This document shows, piece after piece, positions 37,401 through 47,297 of a DNA stretch of 64,000 nucleotides (within the stretch, counting starts at the first letter, position 1; every line of letters starts with the position of its first letter). Position numbers and translations under genes: made by a program. This stretch comes from Paralvinella palmiformis (taxonomy: Eukaryota; Annelida; Polychaeta; Terebellida; Alvinellidae). Under the pieces are notes generated by a model. The model was not told the DNA's origin and did no database searches. It worked only from the letters and a program-made list of their open reading frames with translations. Location of the stretch: contig JAODUP010000443.1 in NCBI GenBank assembly GCA_025642065.1, positions 393,501 through 457,500 on the forward strand, given 5' to 3'.

Positions 37401-37826
37401 TCGATTTTGATGCTCAATTTACCCTGATGCTCAGTTTACCTTACTTCAAGAGATTGCTCACGGTTATTCGACGAGATGTTTGACTTCTGTAGTCGGTTCT
37501 TCAATTGTCATCAAAGTAAGCGTTGTATAACTAAGGCGTATTGTGAAAGTCCATATTAACATTGCTGGGCTACGGTGTTCTTGTGCAACATATCAATAAT
37601 CGTGTATGGAAGTCACTTTAGAATTGTTACGTTTACATTTTTCTTAGTTAATCAATATACGCCCGTGTTCATTTCACTGTAGGATAACGGCACACCCGCA
37701 GATCGCTGGACCAACGATCAGACATTCCGCCTTTTTTCATGGGCATCGTCCAATTTTGGGTATCCGGTTGCTCACGAAGTGAAATTTAATTTGTCGTTTA
37801 CAGTTGTTATGGATACTGCCACTTGA
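34307..37826 (+). CDS. Bcl-2 family protein, C-terminal half (BH1, BH2)
   Basis: Regulator of mitochondrial apoptosis, inferred from family. Three exons join in phase: 34307-34445, 37227-37340 and 37683-37826. Exon 1 carries VFKLVKTLVPNGSRSWSHVL, aligning with the BH1 core (NWGRVV or TWGKVV). Exon 2 ends CVREYLAAWIHENGGW, a textbook BH2 (LxxWIxxxGGW). The next exon starts with Asp, so the intron splits BH2 between GGW and D, the place where vertebrate BCL2-family genes also carry an intron. The last exon ends in TGA after 47 codons and, unusually, shows no obvious C-terminal membrane anchor. N-terminal exons (BH3/BH4) were not identified, so pro- or anti-death role cannot be assigned. BH2 spacing looks somewhat like BOK/BAX. 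Confidence 0.65.
35800..36068. repeat. 46-bp tandem repeat, about 6 copies, intronic
   Basis: The unit contains CGGCAAAGATTCGGTTCCCC, then GGTGAAGATTTTGTCTCCTG and CCCAC. The copies are highly alike, one with a 2-base insertion (CAGCACAAAG). It lies in the intron between the BH1 and BH2 exons. Because 46 is not a multiple of three, the same peptide series appears in all three minus frames without stops. Confidence 0.95.
36490..36855 (+). repeat. CR1/L2 LINE 3' fragment
   Basis: CTTTGTGAACTGGTGTCCAT through the RT tail (same sequence as 15200-15400, with stops) to the 3' UTR ending CATTATTATTATTATTATT. It is intronic, between Bcl-2-like exons 1 and 2. Confidence 0.85.
37227..37340 (+). CDS. 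Bcl-2-like exon with BH2 core
   Basis: 38 codons, phase 0 at both ends, between acceptor TTTATAG and donor TGG|GTAAGCG. It encodes an amphipathic stretch (QLSIQHLKSCVREYLAAWI) ending in HENGGW. The match to LxxWIxxxGGW is the strongest evidence for this gene. Confidence 0.72.
37683..37826 (+). CDS. Bcl-2-like terminal exon
   Basis: Acceptor TTTCACTGTAG with a good pyrimidine tract. The phase-0 frame starts DNGTPADRW and ends VVMDTAT before TGA. The Asp completes BH2 (GGW-D). The 47 residues hold no hydrophobic run long enough for a tail anchor. An alternative exon may therefore encode the membrane tail, or the protein is soluble. Confidence 0.5.
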   Translation, partial: DNGTPADRWTNDQTFRLFSWASSNFGYPVAHEVKFNLSFTVVMDTAT

Positions 37827-38065
37827 TGTGTGTGCGATATATTTATGTAGAAGTAGCTAGATTTCTACGTTCAACCGTCTTTCTTTTAAACAGTTACGTA
37901 GTGACGTTTGACATCCTTGCATAATTAATGGTATGTAATCGCTATTCTTGTATTAGCATCCTATCAATCATATGTCTGTTGCCGAGATCAGATATTCCTG
38001 TTCCGGTATGTCGTTGAAACAGCCATTGGCAATATGTGAATAGGTGAATTAAAGCAAAAGAGAAA

Positions 38066-38294
38066 AAGAGTTTATTCGTGAGAACGACAAACAGTTAATG
38101 TGAAAAGATGGTTTGTGCCAATGAAAAAATATGGACGTTTAAAATGGCACCAGTCACACAAAAAGAGACAAGTGAAAAATGTGAGAAAACAAAAGTGTGA
38201 AGAGAAAAGAAAGAAAAAAATGTCAAAAGATGCATGGTACAAATATGGAAATATAATAATATATACTGTCACCAGTGAAGATGTGGAAAAGTAA
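38066..38294 (+). other. Lysine-rich open frame, unrecognised
   Basis: A frame open from an AG site at 38063 to TAA (38292-38294), rich in Lys and Arg (KKYGRLKWHQSHKKRQVKN..., ending IYTVTSEDVEK). A possible donor (GAAAA|GTAAAC) precedes the stop. No domain was recognised, and its phase does not fit either neighbour. It may be a chance frame in A-rich DNA. Confidence 0.15.
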
Positions 38295-38350
38295 ACAATA
38301 ACAAACTAGTATTTACCTTCTTTTCTATATACAGCTTAATTATGTATATA

Positions 38351-38351
<1 letters not shown>

Positions 38352-38407
<56 letters not shown>
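38352..38407. repeat. (CT)n microsatellite
   Basis: Long CT run. It produces the poly-RE frame on the minus strand. Confidence 0.95.
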
Positions 38408-38412
<5 letters not shown>

Positions 38413-38700
38413 GTGTGTATGTGTCTGTTTGTGTATCTGTGATATAGAGATAGATTTAGAGATCCAGTGAGCCAAAGGTAAATATCTGCTAGATTAAATC
38501 CTAATTACCACATTCAAATACACAACATTTATTTCACTGATAAATAGCACTTTAATTGAAACAAATATTATATTAATTACTCAGGTGAACTATCAATCAC
38601 CACATGAATGTAGGCTGACAATGAGACCTGCCATAGGTATGTAGTTCTGTGTGTTTGAGGGGGGGGGGGCTAAAAAATGCAGAGTAGTAAAACTTATATA

Positions 38701-38842
38701 TGTTACAGTTAATCTGTAAATCAAGTAAATGTATATTCCCAGATCTGTTCATACGTCTATTGCTAACTCAGATTTAATACAGATGACCTAAACATTTCAG
38801 GCAATATACATATCACCTGATTATACATTATTAACTGTAACA
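38701..38842. mobile_element. 142-bp palindromic MITE, copy 2
   Basis: Ends TGTTACAGTTAATCTGTA and TTAACTGTAACA, flanked by TA on both sides (possible TA target duplication). The internal CAGGCAATATACATATCACC palindrome is degraded compared with the copy at 23532-23664. Confidence 0.75.
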
Positions 38843-39137
38843 TATGCATGTGTAATCCTCTGCATCTGTAAGCCAGTACATCCATATATTAATATATTCA
38901 TAAACCAATACATCTATAAATGCTTTCATGGTTTTCTTGCTTAAGTAACTCATCAGATGTTGTATTCCAGACAGGAGCAGTCTTCTGTACTTTATAAATA
39001 AATATTTTCTAGGCTAACTAAAACGTAACTAGTCAAATTCCTTGCAGAAGTGTTTGTCATTTATTATTACAAGTTGGATTATAATAATAAAAATAATAAT
39101 AATGCTAATAATAATAAATTTTTATTACTTTCTACAG

Positions 39138-39620
39138 AATACCTTCTCGGTGAAGCTGAACACTTCCTTGTGTTGTTTTGTGATACTACCAGAAATCGAA
39201 AAAGCAGAAAGGTAATGGAAGATATAGCATCATATTTAAGAAAACATGAGAACAAACAAAGCATATTTCTCTGTGGAGAACAAACGTTCAGCACACAAAT
39301 GGAAGAAGTGGAATTTTATAAAAGATACGATAATGCCGTCTTCGTGCCACTTGTAACTGCCAGTGACCTACAGAACAGAGAGTTCTTGTCTTGCTTGGAG
39401 AAGATGTCTTCCGAAGTATCACTGCCAAATAACATTGTGATACCAGTGACTATCTATGGCCTTAATCCAAACAGTCTTCCGACGTGTCTCCAGAAGTATA
39501 GGCATCTTGAAGCCTTCCACAAGTCGTCATGGAATTTGTCTGAAACGCTTGGTTTTGTTGAGCTGCTGTGTTCACATTATAAAAATCTACTCGAAGAAAA
39601 AATGCTTCTCAGTTTGAACC
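39138..39620 (+). CDS. Exon with TIR-like domain
   Basis: Acceptor TATTACTTTCTACAG, donor ACC|GTATGT. Numbering from the first full codon, residues 8-15 (HFLVLFCD) would be strand A and 41-48 strand B. Residues 65-75 (NAVFVPLVTAS) would be strand D and 98-107 (NNIVIPVTIYG) strand E, followed by the LP and SSW segments seen late in TIR domains. Glu81 in DLQNREF sits where NADase TIRs carry their catalytic Glu (W..KE in SARM1). This alignment was made by eye. Confidence 0.5.
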
Positions 39621-42600
39621 GTATGTTAGATTACTCTCTCACGCTCACATTTTGGGCTGAGTGAAAATACTATTATTTCTGTTATTGTCGGAGGTATTAG
39701 AATTATTATCATAATAGATATTATATGTACTGATATATATGCTTTATTTCCTGTTATAGCTGCGTTATATATGTACTAATATATAAAATTTGTTTTCTAT
39801 TTAGGTAGTAGTCGTTTGATCATAATTCTGTAAGAATTATAAACATCACGAAAACCTGAGCCCACGCCTTTATTATATGTAACATAAAACACACACACAC
39901 ACGCACACACTGATAGGTATAAACAATTCTCTAACATATCAGAATTGTGATGTATTCTATAATTTATCTGATCAGTACCAAATAATAACTGCATTATCTT
40001 ATCTATAGGTAAAACGAGGGATCAGCTCAACATTATCCTAAAATTAGACGATCAGCATGGCGAAAGTGATTTTGATAGAATTAAACTGGATACAGTATCT
40101 CTTTTGGAAGATCCATGGACATCACTTCGACAGGAATTACTTCATTTGTATAAGGTGGTTACAATGAAATGCGACTCTTCTAATGCACCTCTGATTTAAT
40201 GGTAGCATCGTCTGGGTTATGAAGATTAAGTTGAAATAAATCATTGTTAATGCTATACCACCCGCGGCTGATAAGCATATGTTTGCTAAGGTCGTGACCC
40301 ATTTTTATTCCCAGCGAACAGTGGCTCATTTCTGCCTCATATTATTATTATTATTATTATCATTAACTGAAATCAGACTTTATGGTATAAACCTGTAGCA
40401 GATCGATTTCTATTATTGTTTACTGCATTTTTATTAGACAAAGAACATAACTGTGAGCAGCATACCTGGAAAGAACCACTTACTGCTGGAGCTAATACCT
40501 GAAAACCCATCTGACCTTCAAACCCTCATCGCTGACTACAGAAATGGACGTCTTCAGTTAATATTTAGAAATAAACTCAAAGAGGCCGATGTTACTCAAT
40601 TCCTCAACTGCTCAGTCTGTATTGATGAAGACAAAGCCAAATCATTCAACGAATCAATGGTTAGGTGAGTATTGCTGCTACTAAGCAGCTGGTATTTCCA
40701 GGAAAATACTTTGCATCAATCCCATGTGATGGTTTCTGTATTACAATTATTTATTGCCGCATTCAACTTTCTGATTCAGCATGAACCCAAGTTATAGCAC
40801 TCCCCTAAGGATATTTGGAAAGTTGTATATTGCTGTTTGGTCAAAAGCAATGGTATGCCATTTGTAAAGATTCGGAAAACTTCTTGATATTAGAAAGGCT
40901 ACTAGCTGAGAATGTGTGAAAATAATCCATATCTGGGTTCTCTTTTAAATTTACTCTCTTTTTTCGTAAGCATAAATATATATACCGAATATATATTCTG
41001 AAAACTTCTTGATAGCCTTCTATTAGAAAGGCTACTAGCTGAGAATGTGTGAAAACAATCCATATCCGGGTTCTCTTTTAAATTTACTTGTTTTTTTTTC
41101 TTCTTTCGTAAGCATAAATATATATACCGAATATATATTCTGAAAACTTCTTGATAGCCTTCTATTAGAAAGGCTACTAGCTGAGAATGTGTGAAAATAA
41201 TCCATATCTGGGTTCTCTTTTAAATTTACTTGTTTTTTTTCCGTAAGCATAAATATATATACTGAATATATATTCTGAAAACTTCTTGATAGCCTACTAG
41301 CTGAGAATGTGTGAAAATAATACATATCTGGGTTCTCTTTTAAATTTACTCTCTTTTTTCATAAGCATAAATATATATACTGAATATATATTCTGAAAAC
41401 TTCTTGATAGCCTTCTATTAGAAAGGCTACTAGCTGAGAATGTGTGAAAATAATACATATCTGGGTTCTCTTTTAAATTTACTCTCTTTTTTCATAAGCA
41501 TAAATATATATACTGAATATATATTCTGAAAACTTCGTGATAGCCTTATATTAGAAAGGCTACTAGCTGAGAATGTGTGAAAATAATCCATATCTGGGTT
41601 CTCTTTTAAATTTACTTGTTTTTTTTTCGTAAGCATAAATATATATACCGAATATATATTCTGAAAACTTCTTGATAGCCTTCTATTAGAAAGGCTACTA
41701 GCTGAGAATGTGTGAAAATAATCCATATCTGGGTTCACTTTTAAATTTACTCTTTTTTTCGTAAACAAAATATACTATATCGAGTTGATACACATTAATT
41801 CTTGTTCAGAGTCGAACAGCTTTAGTTTTTCTTCATATACAAAAAATAAGGGGACAACTGTGATATTTAGAGTAAAACGTCAGTTCAGTTCGTTAATCAA
41901 CCATCATCAGCTGGTCTTTCTTATTCAATTCAATTCATTATTTCAACATTCATAATACATAATTTTAATGAAATCAAACACAGTCAGAATGTTGAAAAGG
42001 AGGACGCTTGAAGCATTGCTTATATAATGCATCCTCCCTGTTATGAGAACTTTGACCGTGAAATCAAGTTAACAATTGCTAAAAGCCAAAACATAACCAT
42101 AAATAATGCATTACAGTGTTCAGTATGTAACTAATTAAGTAGCACCTGAGTGAATAATTATTTGGACGTTTTTGTGCACCCACCGCTTTCTTTTGAAATC
42201 AATTTATGTTTAAATTAAATCAGTAGTTTAGATTTGATTTATACCAGTTGAAAAATAAAAACCTATGACAATTTTAAAATGGGTATAATGCTGAATTCCG
42301 TAGAATTGAATTATTGGTGTTGATTTAACTAGAGTAATGTTTTTTATTGTCATCTGGTCTTACTTGAGGCAATTCATATGTCAGTGATCATATATTTTTA
42401 AATGTTTATTTCAGACGTAACCGAATACGACTTTCTATCATTTAGTTTCAACTGGTTCTGAATAGTGCCTAAATCGTTTGCCTTTTGATGAAGAAAGGTT
42501 TTTTATACATTTTATGGCTTTCCTTTAATTTGAACAGTACTGCTACTGTAGCTGGTGCTGCTGTCACGGTAGGAATCAAGGAGAGAACGGTTAATGAAAT

Positions 42601-45600
42601 AACAAGAATACCTCCTATAAGCTTTCCTTTCCACGGTCGTGATCCAAAAGGAGGCAAAAAGAAAGTTATAGCCTCAACGCGAATGCCCAGCCTTAAGCGG
42701 GACCCGGTAAAGTTAGAGGTTGTTGCAAACGTGGCAAAGGCAATGATCAAGAATGACAATGGCTTTTATCCGTATGACCTTTTTAGCATGCTTGTAGACA
42801 AGGCGGATGAGATGAATTTATCAGATGTCAAGGATGAGAACGGTCATAATCTTCTACATATTATTGTCAAGGTTGCCAAAGCCGAGTATCTTCAGACAAT
42901 ATTTTATCTGAATTTGTGGGATGATCTCAGACTGCAGCTGACCGATCCCGACAAAGATCCACAATACGGCGGCTATACGCCGAGAGGACTTGCCGAGAAG
43001 TTACTCTATAAGGAGCACGGGCCGGATGTACTAGAGCAGTACGACTATTATGACCGGTTATGGCTAGCTATGCCCCCGTTGCATAGGGCCAGTTTGAGAG
43101 GAAGCGTGGAATACGTCCAGTTGTTGGTCTCTAAAAGACAGCACGTCAACGAGACGGATAACAGCGGCGCAACGTGCATCCTTTACGCCTGCGCCAGTGG
43201 ATCTGCCGACGTTGTCGGCTACCTTTTGGACAATAAAGCTGATCCCAAGCTAGCAAATGACAGGGGGGAGAATAGCCTGATCCTGGCAGCTAAATATGGA
43301 AAAGCCGATGTTGTTGGAATGCTTCTGTCTAAATGCGACTTCGATCAAAGCGACTGCGATGAGTTAAATTATCGCGCCGTGGATTACGCGGCTATGAATG
43401 GAGATTTCTCTACGTTAAAAACCTTTACCGAAAATAACATAATACTCGACGAGAGAATGGTGTCCATGGCTTCAAAGAACAATCGTCACCAGCTGGTTAA
43501 GCATTTGATCGCCGAATATAACCTTCATGGTACCGGGTTAGACGAAGATGGACGATCCCCATTTCTCAACGCTGCCGCTAATGGTAACATAAAAACGTTG
43601 AAGCTGTTAATGGAGAAACCGGTAGTTATCAAAGCCCGCGATCACCAGAATCGTAACTGTCTTCACCTCGTCGCGGAATTTAATCAACCGGTGGCGTGTC
43701 GCTATTTGATAGAAGCGGCCGAAGAGGAGCATTGCCTTAAGGAATTGATCGACGGTCGCGATTTCTACTGCGGAAGAGATCAGCTGAAAGTGGTCCGCGG
43801 CCGCGATAAAGGTCGTGGGGCGTGGCACTATGTTTCCATTAGCCGCACCTCGAGGCACGGGTTTGAGGAGAAGTTGAAGAGCGGTCAAATTGAACTTAGA
43901 CATTTTGGCGAAATTCGCGACTCCGGCTTTGGCCTAAAGCCGAGCAAGGATTTAGTACGGAAATACGACCAGCTGGCGGAAGGACGGATAAAGCAGGCAT
44001 TAAAAGACATGACGCCATTGGTGACGGCCGTGTTTAGGGGGCATAAGGACGTAGCCATGATGTTGCTAGCAGCTGGGTCGGATACAAATATAACCGATTA
44101 CTTTGGTTCAACACCCCTTCATATGGCAGCCATGATGGGTGACTTAGAGCTGGTTCGGGAGTTGGTCGGAAAGGGTGTTCGACTATCCGTTGAAAATGAT
44201 GAGCATAAAACAGCCAAGCGTGTTGCAGATGACAACGATCACCGAGCCGTCGTCAACTTCCTGGAAGGAGACGAATTCTTCAAATATGCCGAAGTTTGTA
44301 TTAAACTGATTTCACTAATCGGGGTAATGCCGAGTATAAAAAGTGAACCTATAGTTCCGCGTTCCTGATGTTTCGGCGTGAACATTTTACATTTTACTTT
44401 ATAAATTTGTTCTTATGTCGACACGATTTATCAGATAATATAATTAAAACGTGATTCCGTGTTAGTTGTTTTCAGAGCGCGTGAAAGAGGCCAAAAGTAA
44501 ATTATCCGACGAAGCTCTCGACAAGATGCGTGCTGAAGGCGTTGACGTGCGAAGATATGTAATCGATTTAGGTAGGTATTGCGGTTATGATGGCCCCTGT
44601 TTTAAAACGGTTATGTGTCTGTTCGCTGTGGCCATTATCCGTGTGTGGTAAATGTCGTGTTCAGACTGCCAGGTCTAAAAGCAGGCATTCTACTGTCCAT
44701 TATAGCTAGTTACTTAACCATAATAAAGTTCATGTTGTGCGTGCGACCCTGTTCCTAAATTTAAGGCACAAATTATCAGTTTGCATTTCTCTACCTGCTA
44801 ATTTGCTAAATCCATATTCAGACACATTGTATTAAATTTGTGTCTGTCGTGATTATCATCCTATAACATGGCATGGCATAAATTATGCATCCGAAGATTG
44901 TTCTGCGCGTTACAGACAGCTGATTTGTCACTATTCTTAAAACTAGGACTGAATGGACTGGGTATGTCTAGCTCATAGTGGTGCTACGTGGCAGGTCAGG
45001 GTTCAATCCGAAGCAGTGCCACCGTTATGTGGTCGGGTTTTCTTCCATTTCGGCTACTGGCGAGGTTTTCTCTGTGGATTATAGGATATCAAATTGAAAA
45101 TTGATCTAGTATTAGTTCCCGACGAAAAGCTTCAAATTAGATGCTATCAGCAACTTTTTTTTTAATTGAACTAGACAGTAATTAGCCACGTCATTAGCTG
45201 TCTGTGTTAGTAATCTCTCTAAGAGATGTCTAGGGTTAGCTAACACATTTTGTTACGTTTTATTCAATTGAGGCAACTATCCTAAAATACATTTAACTAG
45301 AATACTATTTAAATTATAGGAAATGCGTTACTCAAACACAAACAATTATAATAAAAAGACCATTTAGATTAAGATATAATGACACTTGGACACAATTCAA
45401 ATATATAATTATTCAACCGCTAAACACTGTGTGTGTGTGTGTGTGTGTTATGGTCGAGGCCAAATGTTATTTACAAAATAGAGATGGCGGTTTTAAGGTG
45501 TTAAAAACATAATACTGCGTTCACTGTTAGTGTTTTTTCAGTAAATTATAAACGCCTCAATTAGTGGAACCATTTTTCGTCGAAAGGTTAAATCTCTTTT

Positions 45601-46039
45601 GTTGTGAACAGTGACAAGTAACTTTGTGTCTAATCCGAATCAATCAACTAAGTGTTGGTGTAAGTTCACCAGATTAATGATACAGACTGGGATCATTCCA
45701 TCGATGCCATCTCATTTCGTAATAAATAAAAATGAATTATTACTACCATAATAACACAGACGTATGAGAAGAAGCCTAAATCAGTCCGTTATTAATTGGA
45801 TATACTTTCGTTTGACGGTGATTAACAGAGTAGCCTGACAAATATTAATTATCATGTTACTATCAATTCTGTTTTCCATGACAGCACGAGGCCTGAAAAT
45901 TGACGTAAACATGACTTTACTGGAACTCGGCAGCGGTCCCGTCTTAGAAGAGAGCTGTAACACTCGAGGGCTGAGTCCACGTGATTTTAAATGCGAATTT
46001 GCCGGTAACAAGATTGAATGTTCTTTTCTTCGTCGCTAA
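39138..46039 (+). CDS. TIR-like/ankyrin-repeat protein, N-terminus unknown
   Basis: Six exons join with matching phase: 39138-39620, 40009-40154, 40438-40664, 42538-44342, 44476-44571 and 45885-46039 (stop TAA). They give about 970 codons. Exon 1 encodes an alpha/beta domain that fits TIR in strand and helix order: HFLVLFCD, SIFLCGEQ, NAVFVPLVTASDLQNREF, NIVIPVTIYG. Exons 2-3 form an unrecognised linker, exon 4 a long ankyrin array with a non-ankyrin insert, and exons 5-6 a short helix plus a Cys-containing tail. Known TIR-ankyrin combinations act in signalling or NAD cleavage; a role here is inference. The exon 4 donor is uncertain (GTGAAC at 44343 in phase, or GTAATG at 44324). The first exon with the start codon was not found. 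The ankyrin assignment is secure, the TIR assignment moderate. Confidence 0.6.
40009..40154 (+). CDS. Linker exon of the TIR/ankyrin gene
   Basis: Acceptor TTATCTATAG, donor AAG|GTGGTT. The split codon C|GT from the previous exon makes Arg. It reads KTRDQLNIILKLDDQHGESD and DPWTSLRQELLHLYK, probably helical. No known domain was recognised. Exact phase matches on both sides support it. Confidence 0.6.
40438..40664 (+). CDS. Linker exon of the TIR/ankyrin gene
   Basis: Acceptor TTTTTATTAG, donor GTTAG|GTGAGT (consensus). It encodes TKNITVSSIPGKNHLLLELI, PENPSDLQTLIADYRNG and CSVCIDEDKAKSFNESMV, ending with two bases that complete Ser with the T at 42538. No domain was recognised. Confidence 0.65.
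40870..41766. repeat. 135-bp tandem repeat, about 6.5 copies, intronic
   Basis: Units start at GAAAACTTCTTGATAGCC (about 41000, 41142, 41277, 41395, 41530, 41663). Lengths of 118-142 bp vary through loss of TTCTATTAGAAAGG or of T runs. Each unit contains the AGAAAGGCTACTAGCTGAG block and an ATAAATATATATAC tract. It lies in the intron between linker exon 3 and the ankyrin exon, and generates minus-strand repeat frames that are not genes. Confidence 0.95.
41893..42060. repeat. Fragment shared with 16165-16215
   Basis: GAATGTTGAAAAGGAGGACG followed by CTTGAAGCATTGCTTATATA and ATGCATCC matches 16165-16215 with a few changes. This suggests a dispersed element end, class unknown. Confidence 0.4.
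42538..44342 (+). CDS. Ankyrin-repeat exon
   Basis: One 1.8-kb open exon, more GC-rich than its surroundings. Ankyrin signatures: MPPLHRASLRGSVEYVQLLV, SGATCILYACASGSADVVGY, RGENSLILAAKYGKADVVGM, DGRSPFLNAAANGNIKTLKL, NRNCLHLVAEF, then MTPLVTAVFRGHKDVAMMLL and GSTPLHMAAMMGDLELVREL. Between the fifth and sixth groups (about 43745-43990) is an insert with GAWHYVSIS and GEIRDSGFG that is not ankyrin. An upstream ATG at 42485 with a hydrophobic start is open in the same frame. The AG at 42537 with a pyrimidine tract and exact phase match favours an internal exon, but an alternative start at 42485 is possible. Confidence 0.85.
44476..44571 (+). CDS. Penultimate exon of the TIR/ankyrin gene
   Basis: Acceptor TTGTTTTCAG, donor TTTAG|GTAGGT. 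It encodes RVKEAKSKLSDEALDKMRAE and GVDVRRYVIDL, a charged helix. The last G plus CA from the next exon makes Ala. Confidence 0.6.
44950..45075 (+). repeat. tRNA-like SINE fragment (family C-like core)
   Basis: GTATGTCTAGCTCATAGTGG, GGTCAGGGTTCAATCCGAAG (B-box-like) and CTACTGGCGAGGTTTTCTC, the core shared with 13128-13280 and 49866-50110. It lies in the last intron of the TIR/ankyrin gene. Confidence 0.45.
45885..46039 (+). CDS. Terminal exon of the TIR/ankyrin gene
   Basis: Acceptor TTTTCCATGACAG. The frame reads RGLKIDVNMTLLELGSGPVL, EESCNTRGLSPRDFKCEF and AGNKIECSFLRR before TAA. The tail has three Cys and ends in Arg-Arg. No domain was recognised. Confidence 0.55.
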
Positions 46040-46406
46040 GAAGATATACTTCATCCGTCAACTTCGGCAATACCGTGATGTGTGTGTGCGTATGCTTGAT
46101 TAATAGTTTATGTTTACTTTAAGAGACGTATTACCATTACATAATCACGCAGTCATAAATCAGAATTTTGTAGCAGTAGCAAGATATATCATTACTGTAG
46201 TAGGATCTTGTACTAATTTACCATTAGACCTGGAAACCCGTGCAGCAGCAGGGACCTATATTACAGCCCAGTATGGATCAGTTTGGTGTGGTACTTACTG
46301 TCCGCTGCAGTACTACTTAGAAATCTAAATAGGAGCTATTTATGTATTCATATAAACCTCCATAAATGAGGATACATAGAATTGACATTAATAGGGAATC
46401 ACAAAT

Positions 46407-46447
<41 letters not shown>

Positions 46448-47258
46448 TAAACGAAGATTATATAGGTGCACATATTAATACATATAGAGAAGACGTCAGA
46501 GTTAATAAACCATTAAACAGGTGTATATCGTGTACTATAATGATTTGACTAGAAGCTGGACTAGATAATGCTCATGTGAGTATGGCTTTAAAAAATAGCC
46601 ATTAGACCGGAGCTCTCTGATGGAGTGGATGTTACCATTTGTTGTCGGTGACGTTTTACGAGTGCTATTTTGACAGACAGACAGACAGACAGACCGGTCC
46701 GGCGTGCTACGAGGGTCCTAGGTACAGTCATTTGATTAGCAATGTCGGGAGATACATACCTAACTGTCTTGCCGGTGGCGAGCTATTCGTCATACGGTGG
46801 TTTAATGACGGAGTATTTAATATGATGGAATATATGACTGTTTTTGCTGTTCATAGCTCGGAGTAGGGTCTTATGATCAGGAAACAGGAATGGCACGCGA
46901 AAGTGCCAGCACTTATTTCCAGTGCGGTCACTTTGTATTGGGTGACTGCTGATATTTATAACTTCTAAAACTAATGAATGTTTCAGCCAGAAGAAAATAA
47001 AATTATTGTTGGTGGTAAATGAGGCTAGATGAGCGAATGAACTATTATATTTTTCTACGATTATAAAGGCATTACTACATTAATGTTAATGTTAGTATAC
47101 CGTGTTAACCATATTTCGTGTTTACGAGTAATGATACGATATAAATCCATCCATGTATCCTCTAATCATATCCATTCACTGGCAGCTATTTATTTATACT
47201 ACAACTACAAGGGTGTGTTTTGAATATATTGTTTACTTATTGTGTTATGTAGAGATAA

Positions 47259-47297
<39 letters not shown>

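Noticed and set aside
41035..41768. Repetitive minus-strand frames of about 100 codons
   Set aside because: They are translations of the 135-bp intronic minisatellite.
42485..42537. ATG at 42485 as the start of a secreted ankyrin protein with a signal peptide
   Set aside because: A good acceptor at 42537 and an exact phase match to the donor at 40664 make an internal exon more likely; kept only as an alternative start.
43607..43903. 98-codon minus-strand frame
   Set aside because: Antisense shadow of the ankyrin exon.
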